The notes under the pieces were generated by a model that was not told where the DNA came from, did no database searches, and saw only the letters and a list, made by a program, of their open reading frames with translations. This document shows, in pieces, positions 24,458-32,030 of a stretch of DNA of 44,745 bases. Where the stretch lies: the NCBI GenBank assembly GCA_964546585.1, contig CAZJKE010000013.1, positions 1 to 44,745 on the forward strand, in the 5' to 3' direction. A program made the position numbers and the translations under genes. Within the stretch, counting starts at the first letter, position 1. Each line of letters opens with the position of its first letter. The DNA is from CAZJKE01 sp964546585 (lineage in GTDB: Bacteria > Planctomycetota > Phycisphaerae > Phycisphaerales > SM1A02).

Positions 24458-24638
24458 CTCGTTTCTGCAGTGACGCTTCGACAGGGTGATGCCGAGATGG
24501 CCCCTCGTGCAGCCATGCATCGCATGCCGAGCACTGTGGCGCCTCGTCCCAGATCTCCGCTCCGCAGTGCGGGCAGAATGCGGTCTCGTCCCCTGAAAAC
24601 CGCTCAATGTCCTCCGGGCTCGGCCCATCGTCGTGCAT
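24390..24638 (-). CDS. Zinc-ribbon membrane protein, hypothetical
   Basis: 82 residues. A zinc ribbon of two CxxC knuckles (CPHCGAEIWDEAPQCSACDAW) occupies residues about 20-40. One C-terminal transmembrane helix (VMIVLVAIVSLAFLWGIL) ends the protein. Such small proteins are common and mostly uncharacterised. ATG 24638 is preferred; an in-frame ATG at 24650 would add four residues. The 3' end is antisense to the end of dnaE2 for 68 bases. Confidence 0.7.
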   Translation of the reverse strand: MHDDGPSPEDIERFSGDETAFCPHCGAEIWDEAPQCSACDAWLHEGPSRHHPVEASLQKRVMIVLVAIVSLAFLWGILRVLF

Positions 24639-24677
24639 GGGCGAAATCATAGGGTGTGATGCACCGGGAGATCGCCG

Positions 24678-24887
24678 CTACTTCTTCCACCGCAGGTTGA
24701 GCACTCGTCCTGCTGATGCGCAATCGCGGAGATAGAGGTTGATCAGTGTCTGGTAGGGAAGTCCCACATCCTTCGCCATATCCTTGAAGTAGGCCACGCT
24801 CTGGCAATCCAGTCGAATCGTGACCTGCTGTTTCGCTGCTGCATGCGGGTTTTTCTTCCCCTTGGAGAAGTCGTAGTTCTTTCTCAT
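24678..24887 (-). CDS. brnA: BrnA-type antitoxin
   Basis: 69 residues. A basic N-terminus (KNYDFSKGKKNPHA) leads to a ribbon-helix-helix domain (QQVTIRLDCQSVAYFKDMAKDVGLPYQTLINLYLRDCA). This fits BrnA antitoxins, which bind BrnT and the operon's own promoter. The ATG overlaps the brnT stop by 4 bases, the usual toxin-first order for this family. The frame extends upstream to 24917, but that part lies inside brnT. Confidence 0.85.
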   Translation of the reverse strand: MRKNYDFSKGKKNPHAAAKQQVTIRLDCQSVAYFKDMAKDVGLPYQTLINLYLRDCASAGRVLNLRWKK

Positions 24888-25180
24888 GGCTGGTGCCTTT
24901 CCAAGTAGTGCCGCCATTCCCGCCTCGTCGCTCTGCGAGCAGAAATGATCCGAATACGGTCGCCGGTCATCTCCCAGGAATGGACGACGACCAACAGTCT
25001 GCTGTGCGAGCTGAAACCCAGTATCACGAATCGATCCTCCCTGGTGGAGTGATCGGGGTCATGGATAAGCAATGCCTGATCATCCTGAAAGACATGGCAC
25101 GCCTCGTCGAACGAAATGCCGTGTTTGGCTTGGTTGGATTGGTTCTTGGACTCATCCCAGGAGTAGTTGGATTCGTTCAT
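24884..25180 (-). CDS. brnT: BrnT-type ribonuclease toxin
   Basis: 98 residues, the normal BrnT length. It shows the family pattern: YSWDESKNQSNQAKHGISFDEA at the start, the central DPDHSTREDRFVILGFS, and the C-terminal RIRIISARRATRREWRHY. BrnT is an RNase-like fold that halts growth by cutting RNA; the BrnA antitoxin neutralises it. The ATG at 25180 begins the conserved domain and has a -10-like hexamer 6 bases upstream. The pair lies next to an assembly gap and short repeats, consistent with an accessory location. Confidence 0.88.
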   Translation of the reverse strand: MNESNYSWDESKNQSNQAKHGISFDEACHVFQDDQALLIHDPDHSTREDRFVILGFSSHSRLLVVVHSWEMTGDRIRIISARRATRREWRHYLERHQP

Positions 25181-25218
25181 CCATACGATATACCGACGAT
25201 GTACATATAGCAATTGAG
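25181..25218 (-). promoter_or_regulatory. Putative brnTA promoter and operator
   Basis: On the minus strand TATATC (25192-25187) is followed by 6 bases and the brnT ATG, again a leaderless arrangement. Just upstream is a perfect palindrome ATGTACAT (25199-25206), in the spacer where a repressor would compete with polymerase. AATTG/CAATT sequence lies near the -35 position. BrnA-family antitoxins repress their own operon, so this palindrome is a reasonable operator candidate. Confidence 0.45.
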
Positions 25219-25438
25219 CAGCGGCCTTTTTTCTCACTTCTGAATGCAGATGCAGCAATTGGTAGCAATTGGTGGACACCCATCAAACGGTCGGCAATTA
25301 CTNNNNNNNNNNNNNNNNNNNNNNNNNNNNNNNNNNNNNNNNNNNNNNNNNNNNNNNNNNNNNNNNNNNNNNNNNNNNNNNNNNNNNNNNNNNNNNNNNN
25401 NNGCCACCCATCACATGAGCAAAATCTAGGGCTGTGGG
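25209..25438. repeat. AGCAATTGGT repeats, 9-bp direct repeat and gap
   Basis: This gene-free stretch holds a perfect tandem pair of AGCAATTGGT (25254-25263 and 25264-25273), with related copies AGCAATTGAG at 25209 and GGCAATTACT at 25293. The gap (25303-25402) is bracketed by a 9-bp direct repeat CACCCATCA (25277-25285 and 25405-25413). That pattern can arise from a target-site duplication around an insertion sequence or from a tandem array. Nothing coding is visible on either side of the gap. Confidence 0.5.
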
Positions 25439-26713
25439 TTACTGCGGCTGCATCTGGCCGCTGCCAACGAAAACGAGGTTGAGATCCTGCACCGTCGGGA
25501 GATATGGAATGTAGGTGTAGATCTCCTCATCATCATCAACGAAAAGCTGCAACTTCTCCAGATCCAGCGGCACCGGCAACGGCCGCCCCGGCACGATCGG
25601 CACCCAACTCCACGGGCCGATGGCGTCATAAGCCCGCTTCGTACCGCCAATGACGAAGGAATACCCCAGCGGCACGCGGCGATTCAGAAACTGCATGGTG
25701 CCGAGCCCTTGCCACACATCCTGTAACGGCACGCGATCAACCGTCCCCTGCAGTCGCTTCGGATCGAAGGGAATCCAGCCCGCCCCCGGCAGGTAGTACT
25801 CGCCCCAGACCATGTACCTTGGCTGGGTTGAGTTGAGCCCCACCGTGTCCGCACTCGTTGCGCCAATGACCGGGCGTGCGGGGATGCCGGCTGCACGCAG
25901 CGTCGCCACGCAAACGCATACCAGATCACACGCAGATCCGGTGCCCGCCTCTGCCGCTCCAACGGCACCCTGCACGGTGAAGCCGCGAATGCCGGTGCGC
26001 CCCGTGTCCATGTATGAACCCGTACTCCGCACATGCTGCAGGCAATAGCGAATGCATGACTTCGCTACCAGATGCAGCGGCGCGGACCGTGGTTCTTGCC
26101 TCAACGCATCCTGCACGGCAGCGGCAAAGAGTGGATTGTCCGACTCGACAAACTCCGATGCATCCAGAAACGGCGACACCGCACTCGGCCATGCATCCGG
26201 CCACGCAATCGAGCGTGCGGCAGCCTCATCGAGTGTGCAGGAAAAGGTGTTTGTGCGATAGCGGATCTGCACCTCGATCGGCGATCCCTGCACCCGTGCC
26301 GGCATGGGAATGTCGAGCGACCACTGACCAGGCGGCGTCGATTCCTCTGCCATGGACCAAGCATGCTCATCCTGCTGCTTGCTCGGACCATGGGTCAATT
26401 CGGCCCAAAGCGTCTCTGGAGTCATGAAACTCCAGTTGCTACGAGGCAGCATGGGCCACCGCAACGGTAGGCGTCCGCCATTGCGAGGCGGCATCGTCTG
26501 ATTCCAGGGGATTGCGATCGATACAGTCAGGTCGTACAGCCGCGGACTGGTTCGGGTCAATGGCGGCAGAGGCGCTTCGTCCTTGGGGACCGGCGCCGCG
26601 GCCAGCAGCATCGCCAGAATGAAACACCGGCCTCCGCGGAACGAAGGCCGGTGAAGAAATGTTCCAACAGCCCGGCCAGCCCCACATCGGGACCAGCGAA
26701 GGCAATCCATCAT
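25439..26713 (-). CDS. Transglutaminase-fold protein, altered catalytic positions
   Basis: 424 residues. The region about 225-325 has the transglutaminase-like core: GTGSACDL, ATLRAAGIPAR, and WGEYYLPGAGWIPFDP. In active members the block reads G-x-C-x-D and H-A-W. Here the Cys is one position later (Cys262) and Met301 stands where the His is expected; the Asp (Asp317) is kept. Catalysis is therefore doubtful. A hydrophobic N-terminal stretch (RCFILAMLLAAAPVP) suggests export. The start is uncertain: ATG 26713 overlaps the upstream OmpA stop (ATGA) but gives a long basic pre-region containing a terminator-like hairpin; ATG 26611 gives almost no signal peptide. Confidence 0.7.
   Translation of the reverse strand: MMDCLRWSRCGAGRAVGTFLHRPSFRGGRCFILAMLLAAAPVPKDEAPLPPLTRTSPRLYDLTVSIAIPWNQTMPPRNGGRLPLRWPMLPRSNWSFMTPETLWAELTHGPSKQQDEHAWSMAEESTPPGQWSLDIPMPARVQGSPIEVQIRYRTNTFSCTLDEAAARSIAWPDAWPSAVSPFLDASEFVESDNPLFAAAVQDALRQEPRSAPLHLVAKSCIRYCLQHVRSTGSYMDTGRTGIRGFTVQGAVGAAEAGTGSACDLVCVCVATLRAAGIPARPVIGATSADTVGLNSTQPRYMVWGEYYLPGAGWIPFDPKRLQGTVDRVPLQDVWQGLGTMQFLNRRVPLGYSFVIGGTKRAYDAIGPWSWVPIVPGRPLPVPLDLEKLQLFVDDDEEIYTYIPYLPTVQDLNLVFVGSGQMQPQ
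26616..26653 (-). terminator. Putative terminator or attenuator after OmpA gene
   Basis: On the minus strand CACCGGCCT (26653-26645) and AGGCCGGTG (26633-26625) form a perfect 9-bp stem with an 11-base loop, followed by TTTCATTCT. It sits 57 bases past the OmpA-type lipoprotein stop and inside the 5' part of the next frame. It may partly terminate transcription and lower expression of the transglutaminase-like gene. Confidence 0.45.
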
Positions 26714-27543
26714 TTCATTGGTTCTTCCGTGGCGTCGACAGTTTCGCTTGTCTCCTCCGTCGATGTCCAAGTGATGGCCTCGGTCATCGGCTGCAGGTAG
26801 ATCTCGACGCGGCGATTCTCCGGCGTCCCGTCCGGCCGATTCGCCACCAGCGGGCGGTGCTCGCCGTAGCCGGCAACCTCAATTCGATACGGCGCGACAC
26901 CGTTGCCGCTCAGCGCCTTGGCGACACTGATCGCCCGTGCGGCGGAAAGATCCCAGTTCGATGGATAGCGAATGGCCGACGACTTCGGCTTCACATTGTC
27001 GGTGTGGCCGACAATCACTATTTCGAAGGATGCGGCGCCAGACGAGTTGAGAATGTCCGAGACGCGTTGAAGCATTGCAGTGGCGGATTGCTTGACGGTT
27101 GCAACGCCGCTGGAGAATGTGAAGTCGCTGCCGAAGCGAACCATGCCGCTCTCGGCGTCGAACCACATGTCATCCGGATATGCGTTGGCCAGCGCAGCGA
27201 ACTGCCGCTGCACTTCGATTGGCAGCGGGCCGATCTTGATACCCGTCACCTGATCGAGCAGATCAGTATTCCGCGTCGCAATGCTGTCGAGTTCACCGGA
27301 GAGTCGCTTGTATTGATCTTGCAACCCGGCCAGATTCGCATTGGCTTGTGCCAGTTGGCGGTCCTTGCCTTCAAGGCTGTTGATCGCGGCATCCCGCTCG
27401 GTCTCCGCGCGGACAAGTTGTTCGGTCAGCGAACTGTTGGCTTCCCGGAGCGTGTCATAACGATCGTGGCGGACGCAGCCGGTGGACGACAGTCCAGACA
27501 GCGTGACAATCCCGGTCAAGGTAATGAGTGTGGTGCAGCGCAT
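26710..27543 (-). CDS. OmpA-family peptidoglycan-binding lipoprotein
   Basis: 277 residues. A lipoprotein signal ends at GLSSTGC, with the modified Cys near 23. A coiled coil follows at about 35-95 (EANSSLTEQLVRAETERDA). The OmpA-like domain at about 130-250 has the peptidoglycan-binding signature (VGHTDN, NWDLSAARAISVAKAL, NRRVEIYL). The tail is acidic and Thr/Glu-rich. It should anchor the outer membrane or a lipid layer to the cell wall. A clear ribosome site (GAGGAGG) lies 7 bases before the ATG at 27543, so this start is SD-led. A second gene with the same layout is at 38723. Confidence 0.88.
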   Translation of the reverse strand: MRCTTLITLTGIVTLSGLSSTGCVRHDRYDTLREANSSLTEQLVRAETERDAAINSLEGKDRQLAQANANLAGLQDQYKRLSGELDSIATRNTDLLDQVTGIKIGPLPIEVQRQFAALANAYPDDMWFDAESGMVRFGSDFTFSSGVATVKQSATAMLQRVSDILNSSGAASFEIVIVGHTDNVKPKSSAIRYPSNWDLSAARAISVAKALSGNGVAPYRIEVAGYGEHRPLVANRPDGTPENRRVEIYLQPMTEAITWTSTEETSETVDATEEPMK

Positions 27544-27633
27544 CTGATTCCTCCTCGTGTCGCTCCATGTCAGGGTCCGTCCCGACTTGGCTAGAGTGTA
27601 CAGCAGCCGCAGCGGAATATGGGAAAGCCTGCC

Positions 27634-28803
27634 ATGCCAAGACGGATCATCCACGCCAGAGCCATCGCCGACTACCGGGGCGTGCTTGCGAGCCCGGGTG
27701 CGATCGTCATGGAGGGGCGGCGGATCCTGGAAATCGGCACGCCGCAAACAGTTGGCTCTGCCGGTGATACAACGCCTCTTGAGGTGCCCGGTTTCGTGCT
27801 GCCGCCGCTGGTCAACGCGCACGCCCACCTGGATCTCAGCGGCGTCGGTCCACAGCCGGCGGCGGCTTCTCTTTCCGCTTGGATAGAGGATGTCGTGCTA
27901 CCGATTCGCAGGCGGGGTGATGACGCCGCGGCTATTGCAAGGGGCATAGACATGGCCCTTGCCGGAGGGACCGCTTTCATCGGAGATATTGCAGCAAGCG
28001 ATCTGGCCGTCGAACTTGTGCAACAGTCGCCGCTGCGCGGTGTTTCCTTTCGTGAGTGCATCGGGAGCGGTGATCAGGGGGCCGCGGTCATTGCACACAT
28101 GCCTCGCATGCCGGGGGGGTTGCAGCCGCATGCGTTGTACTCCTGCGACCGGGATGTCTTTGAGGCTGCTCTTGCCAGTGGTCGACCGCTGAGTACGCAT
28201 CTTGCGGAGACACCGGAGGAGGTCGAATTCACGATGTCCGGCGGCGGGGCGATGGCGGCGTGGCTGGAGAGTCTTCCGGGGTTTGAACCACTGCGAACAT
28301 GGGGAGGACATCCGATCGATGTACTGCTCGACATGCTCGGCGATCGTCCGCTGCTCGCGGCCCATTGCAACCATGTCGAGGAACGACACATCGATCGACT
28401 GGCGTCAAGCGGCATCACGGTTGCCTATTGCCCCCGCGCCAGTGCCTACTTCGGCCATGACAACCACAGGTGGCGGGACATGCTGGATGCCGGCGTACCC
28501 GTCGCGTTCGGCACCGACTCGCTCCTCTGCCTTGACACACCCCATCGCATCAGCGTGCTGGATGAAATGCGGTATCTGTGGCAGCGACACAAGGCTTCCG
28601 CAGCGGACCTCTTGACGATGGCGACGACGCACGGCGCGGCGGCGCTGGGTGTGGACCGATCGCTCGTGACGCTGGAACCCGGGGAAATAGCCGGTCTCCT
28701 GGCCGTATCCGGGGGGACCTGGGAGCAGGCGATGGGATCGAACGAGCCGCCAAAGTGGATTCTCCGGCCGCAGAATGGCGAAACTGGGGAAACAGGCTCC
28801 TGA
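27634..28803 (+). CDS. Amidohydrolase-family deaminase/hydrolase
   Basis: 389 residues, amidohydrolase superfamily, cytosine-deaminase/ATZ-TRZ-like branch. Metal ligands are visible: His63 and His65 (NAHAHLDL), a His in STHLAE, a His in AHCNHVEE, and an Asp in FGTDSLL. NAHAHLDLSG followed by SLSAWIEDVVLPIRRR resembles aminodeoxyfutalosine deaminase-like enzymes of the futalosine menaquinone route, but nothing else of that pathway is in the window, so the substrate stays open. ATG 27634 is preferred; ATG 27619 would add five residues. A -10-like TAGAGT lies at 27592. The gene is divergent from the OmpA lipoprotein gene. Confidence 0.8.
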   Translation: MPRRIIHARAIADYRGVLASPGAIVMEGRRILEIGTPQTVGSAGDTTPLEVPGFVLPPLVNAHAHLDLSGVGPQPAAASLSAWIEDVVLPIRRRGDDAAAIARGIDMALAGGTAFIGDIAASDLAVELVQQSPLRGVSFRECIGSGDQGAAVIAHMPRMPGGLQPHALYSCDRDVFEAALASGRPLSTHLAETPEEVEFTMSGGGAMAAWLESLPGFEPLRTWGGHPIDVLLDMLGDRPLLAAHCNHVEERHIDRLASSGITVAYCPRASAYFGHDNHRWRDMLDAGVPVAFGTDSLLCLDTPHRISVLDEMRYLWQRHKASAADLLTMATTHGAAALGVDRSLVTLEPGEIAGLLAVSGGTWEQAMGSNEPPKWILRPQNGETGETGS

Positions 28804-28844
28804 AGGCCGATATGATGTCCCGGACTCACTGGGTGGATGCACGG

Positions 28845-29258
28845 ATGAGCGTAGTTTCAATACCCCCCATCTTGGATTGGACCGCCGTCGCGGCGGATTC
28901 CCCCTATCCGGCGGAGGCATTTGCCTTCGTGCAGGAAGGGTTGGGATATACATCGGATCTGATGATTGGCGATCGGTTTGGTCTGGAAGAACTTGATCGA
29001 CATGTCACCGGCCAGCAACTCTGCCTTGGGCTGCGGGACTTCGCCATTGAGCAGTACGGTCTGCTGGCACCCGTTGTCCTGCGCCAATGGGGTGTTCATC
29101 GCACCGACGACTTCGGCGCCATCGTCTACCACATGGTCGACCACGGCCACCTGCGAACAAGCATGCAGGACTCGCCGGACGATTTCCGCGCGGTGTTTGT
29201 GTTCGACGAGGCGTTTCACCGACAGGAGTTGGTTGATCGCATCGGCGTCGACAGGTGA
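28845..29258 (+). CDS. Minf_1886-family protein, unknown function
   Basis: 137 residues. It matches the small conserved Minf_1886 family: YPAEAFAFVQEGLGYT, then HVTGQQLCLGLRDFAIEQYG, then VLRQWGVHRTDDFGAIVYHMV, and DDFRAVFVFDEAF near the end. The biochemical role of the family is not known. ATG 28845 gives the usual N-terminus; ATG 28812 upstream forms part of a TATGAT (28811-28816) that could itself be a -10. It lies 41 bases after the amidohydrolase and 6 bases before the transporter gene. Confidence 0.83.
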   Translation: MSVVSIPPILDWTAVAADSPYPAEAFAFVQEGLGYTSDLMIGDRFGLEELDRHVTGQQLCLGLRDFAIEQYGLLAPVVLRQWGVHRTDDFGAIVYHMVDHGHLRTSMQDSPDDFRAVFVFDEAFHRQELVDRIGVDR

Positions 29259-29264
29259 TCGGCG

Positions 29265-30509
29265 ATGGCTGACGACCCAGCGGACGGCGATCCGCGTCAT
29301 TTACATCTCTGGCAGATCCAGTGGGTACGCGACCTGCTGTTGATCGGCGTCCTCGTTTTCCTACTTTGGCTCGGGTACGCGATGCGCGACATTACGGTGC
29401 CGTTGTTGGTGGCGCTCCTGTTGGCCTATCTCTTTGAGCCGCTGATTACATTCATTGATCGACATGACGGGCTGCCCTTCGGTCGCATGCCCGCCATTGC
29501 GGGATTGCTGACAGTGCTTGGCGCGATTGTGGTCGTCGTGCTGGTCATTGTGATTCCCATGGTGTTGACGCAGACCATGAAAATTGCCAAAGATGTGGAG
29601 ACGGGGCAACTTCGAACGCAACTGACCAATGTGGCAGCGAAGTACAGTCCAAATGTTTTCAAGGAGGAGGCTCTTGGGGTGATTGGCCTCTTGCCGACCG
29701 GGGCGGAGGACAGTGGGGCGACGACGCAGCAGACAGCGACGACCACGACGAGCCTCAGCGCCGCTACTGCGACGGGCGGAGACAGTGACTGGCTTGGCTT
29801 TGCGAAGCGCACGGGAAGCATGGCGATGTATGTCATCGGAACCGTGTTGCGGTTCGGACTTCTGGCATTTCTGATCCCGTTCTACTTCTTCTTCTTCAGC
29901 CTCTGGTATCCCGATGTCGTGGCGTTCTGCCGCGGCCTCATTCCGGATGAAAGAAGGGACCGCATCGAACGCCTGTTCGGCCGCATGGACGCGGCAGTGT
30001 CAGGATTCGTGCGCGGCCGGATTGTGATAGCGTTCATCATGGGTGTGCTGCTCGCCATTGGCTGGATGATTGTCGGCGTGCCCTACGCGATTGTGTTGGG
30101 GATTGTGGTCGGCGTTTTTTGTGCGGTGCCCTTCCTTGGTCTGATTGGCATTCCATTGTCGGTTGGACTGTTGTTTCTGGAACAGATGGGTGTTGCCGAA
30201 TCGCATCGCATGGCGTGGTGGGCGATGATCCTGTGGCCGTCGCTTGTGTTCGGCATCGTGCAGGCCCTCGATGGCTGGGTACTCACACCACTCATTGCGG
30301 GTAAGGCGACGAATCTCGACCCAGTGACGATCTTCGTCGCGGTCTTGGCCGGCGGTAGCGTGCTCGGAGCGTACGGCATGTTGCTGGCGATTCCCATTGC
30401 CGCTTGTGTCAAGATTATGCTGCAGGACGAGGTGTTGCCCAACCTGCGTGCCTGGGCCCGCGGCGATGCAAGCGATCCGCTGCCCATTGAACACCGGCCG
30501 CCAAAATAA
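29265..30509 (+). CDS. AI-2E-family transporter (PerM/YdiK type)
   Basis: 414 residues with about eight membrane helices: a pair at 25-60, one near 85-105, a cluster from about 190 to 300, and a final pair at 340-385. Family features include the DITVPLLVALLLAYLFEPL opening, a cytosolic coiled section rich in Thr and Ala, and GIVVGVFCAVPFLGLIG. The family includes putative exporters (autoinducer-2 in E. coli TqsA) and Na+/H+ exchangers, so the substrate cannot be stated. It follows the Minf_1886 gene closely without a clear ribosome site. Confidence 0.85.
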   Translation: MADDPADGDPRHLHLWQIQWVRDLLLIGVLVFLLWLGYAMRDITVPLLVALLLAYLFEPLITFIDRHDGLPFGRMPAIAGLLTVLGAIVVVVLVIVIPMVLTQTMKIAKDVETGQLRTQLTNVAAKYSPNVFKEEALGVIGLLPTGAEDSGATTQQTATTTTSLSAATATGGDSDWLGFAKRTGSMAMYVIGTVLRFGLLAFLIPFYFFFFSLWYPDVVAFCRGLIPDERRDRIERLFGRMDAAVSGFVRGRIVIAFIMGVLLAIGWMIVGVPYAIVLGIVVGVFCAVPFLGLIGIPLSVGLLFLEQMGVAESHRMAWWAMILWPSLVFGIVQALDGWVLTPLIAGKATNLDPVTIFVAVLAGGSVLGAYGMLLAIPIAACVKIMLQDEVLPNLRAWARGDASDPLPIEHRPPK

Positions 30510-30521
30510 GGTGCCCGGCGC

Positions 30522-30536
30522 CGGTCCCAGGGACCG
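30522..30536. terminator. Possible hairpin between convergent genes
   Basis: CGGTCC (30522-30527) pairs with GGACCG (30531-30536) around a 3-base loop in the 29-base gap between the transporter and ffh ends. There is only TGTT after it on the + strand and no T run on the other. It may act in both directions but is a weak candidate. Confidence 0.3.
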
Positions 30537-30538
30537 TG

Positions 30539-32017
30539 TTATCGCCTTCGTTTCTTGAATCGCTGCTTGTGGCTGCGGGTCTTGGTGTTGCCGCGGCCCA
30601 TGCCGGCAAGCGCACTTGGGTCCATGGAGCCCGGGTCGGCGTTGGCCATGTCCTTCATGGCACGCATCTTGCCCCCGAGTCCCCCGCCAGCCATCTGCTT
30701 GGTCATTTTCCGCATCATCTCGAACTGTTTGACGAAGCGATTTACTTCGGTCGCATTCGTGCCACTGCCCCGAGCAATTCGTTTGACGCGACTCTTGCCG
30801 AGAAGACCGACATCATCCCGTTCCTTCTCCGTCATTGAATTGGCGATCGCCTCGATCTGATCGAACTGCTTGTCGTCCACATCGATGTTCTTCAGCGCCG
30901 AACCAATGCCAGGCAGCATGCCGAGAATGCTCTTCATCGACCCCATCCGCCGGATCGACTTCAGTTGCTTGATGAAGTCCCCGACTGAAAACGCCCCCTT
31001 CGCCATCTTTTCGGCGAGCTTCTCAGCGTCTGCCTCATCGACCTCCTCCTGAGCCTTCTCGACCAGCGACACGACATCGCCCATCCCCAAGATGCGGCCA
31101 GCGATCCGCTCGGGGTGAAATTCCTCCATCGCATCGAACTTCTCACCCGTTCCGATGAACTTGATCGGCACGCCAGTAACGGCCTTGACCGAAAGCGCCG
31201 CACCGCCCCGAGTATCCGAATCGAACTTTGTGAGAATGACGCCGTCGACGGCAAGTTGATCGTGGAAAGCACCTGCTGCATTGACAGCATCCTGCCCGAC
31301 CATTGCATCGACAACGAGATAGATCTGGTGCGGCTGGGTACTGCGTTGCACACCGCGCAGTTCGCCCATGAGATCCTCGTCCACATGGAGTCGGCCCGCT
31401 GTGTCGAGCATGACGACATCGGCCTTTTCCTTGCGGGCATGCTTGATGCCGCGACTGCAGACACCAACCGCCACACCGGTCGCAGAGCCGTACTCGGCGC
31501 ACCGGTCAGGCTCGGCATAGAACACGACCTCGCCGCTTCCGCGGCCGTCCCTCTGGACACCTTCGGCGACGACCTGCAACTGTTCGACCGCCGCAGGCCG
31601 CTGGAGGTCGGCCGCAACAAGGCACACTTTCTTGCCGCGATTCTTGAGATAGGCCGCCAACTTCCCGCAGGTTGTCGTCTTGCCCGACCCCTGAAGGCCG
31701 CACATCATGATGATCGTCGGCCCGGGATCGACGAGCATGACGTGGCTGTCCACCGGGCCAATGAGATCCACCAGCCGCTTGTGGACGATGCCCACCATTT
31801 CCTCGCCCGGCTTGAGGCTCCGGGTGACTTCCGCGCCGAGAGCATCGTCTACCACCGCATCGCAGAAGTCTCGAACGACTTCGACATTGACATCCGCATC
31901 CAGCAGACTGCGGCGAACATCCTCCATTGCCTCTCGAACGTTTGATTCGCTGATTCGGCCGCGGCCTGCGAGGTTTCGGAATGTCCCGGTGAGTTTGTCG
32001 GAGAGCGATTGGAACAT
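30539..32017 (-). CDS. ffh: Signal recognition particle GTPase Ffh
   Basis: 492 residues, SRP54 homologue. It binds 4.5S RNA and signal sequences and delivers ribosomes to FtsY at the membrane. An N-terminal helical bundle (MFQSLSDKLTGTFRNL) precedes the G domain with P-loop GLQGSGKTTT, DTAGR and TKFDSDTRGG. The C-terminal M domain is methionine-rich (RRMGSMKSILGMLPG; FEMMRKMTKQM) with a basic end. ATG 32017 starts the conserved N-terminus. It lies 13 bases after polX. A TAGACT hexamer 10 bases before the ATG may be an internal promoter. Confidence 0.95.
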   Translation of the reverse strand: MFQSLSDKLTGTFRNLAGRGRISESNVREAMEDVRRSLLDADVNVEVVRDFCDAVVDDALGAEVTRSLKPGEEMVGIVHKRLVDLIGPVDSHVMLVDPGPTIIMMCGLQGSGKTTTCGKLAAYLKNRGKKVCLVAADLQRPAAVEQLQVVAEGVQRDGRGSGEVVFYAEPDRCAEYGSATGVAVGVCSRGIKHARKEKADVVMLDTAGRLHVDEDLMGELRGVQRSTQPHQIYLVVDAMVGQDAVNAAGAFHDQLAVDGVILTKFDSDTRGGAALSVKAVTGVPIKFIGTGEKFDAMEEFHPERIAGRILGMGDVVSLVEKAQEEVDEADAEKLAEKMAKGAFSVGDFIKQLKSIRRMGSMKSILGMLPGIGSALKNIDVDDKQFDQIEAIANSMTEKERDDVGLLGKSRVKRIARGSGTNATEVNRFVKQFEMMRKMTKQMAGGGLGGKMRAMKDMANADPGSMDPSALAGMGRGNTKTRSHKQRFKKRRR

Positions 32018-32030
32018 GGCAGCGACCAGT

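Noticed and set aside
28811..28816. TATGAT as promoter of the Minf_1886 gene
   Set aside because: No -35 is present and the gene is closely spaced after the amidohydrolase; the match may be chance.
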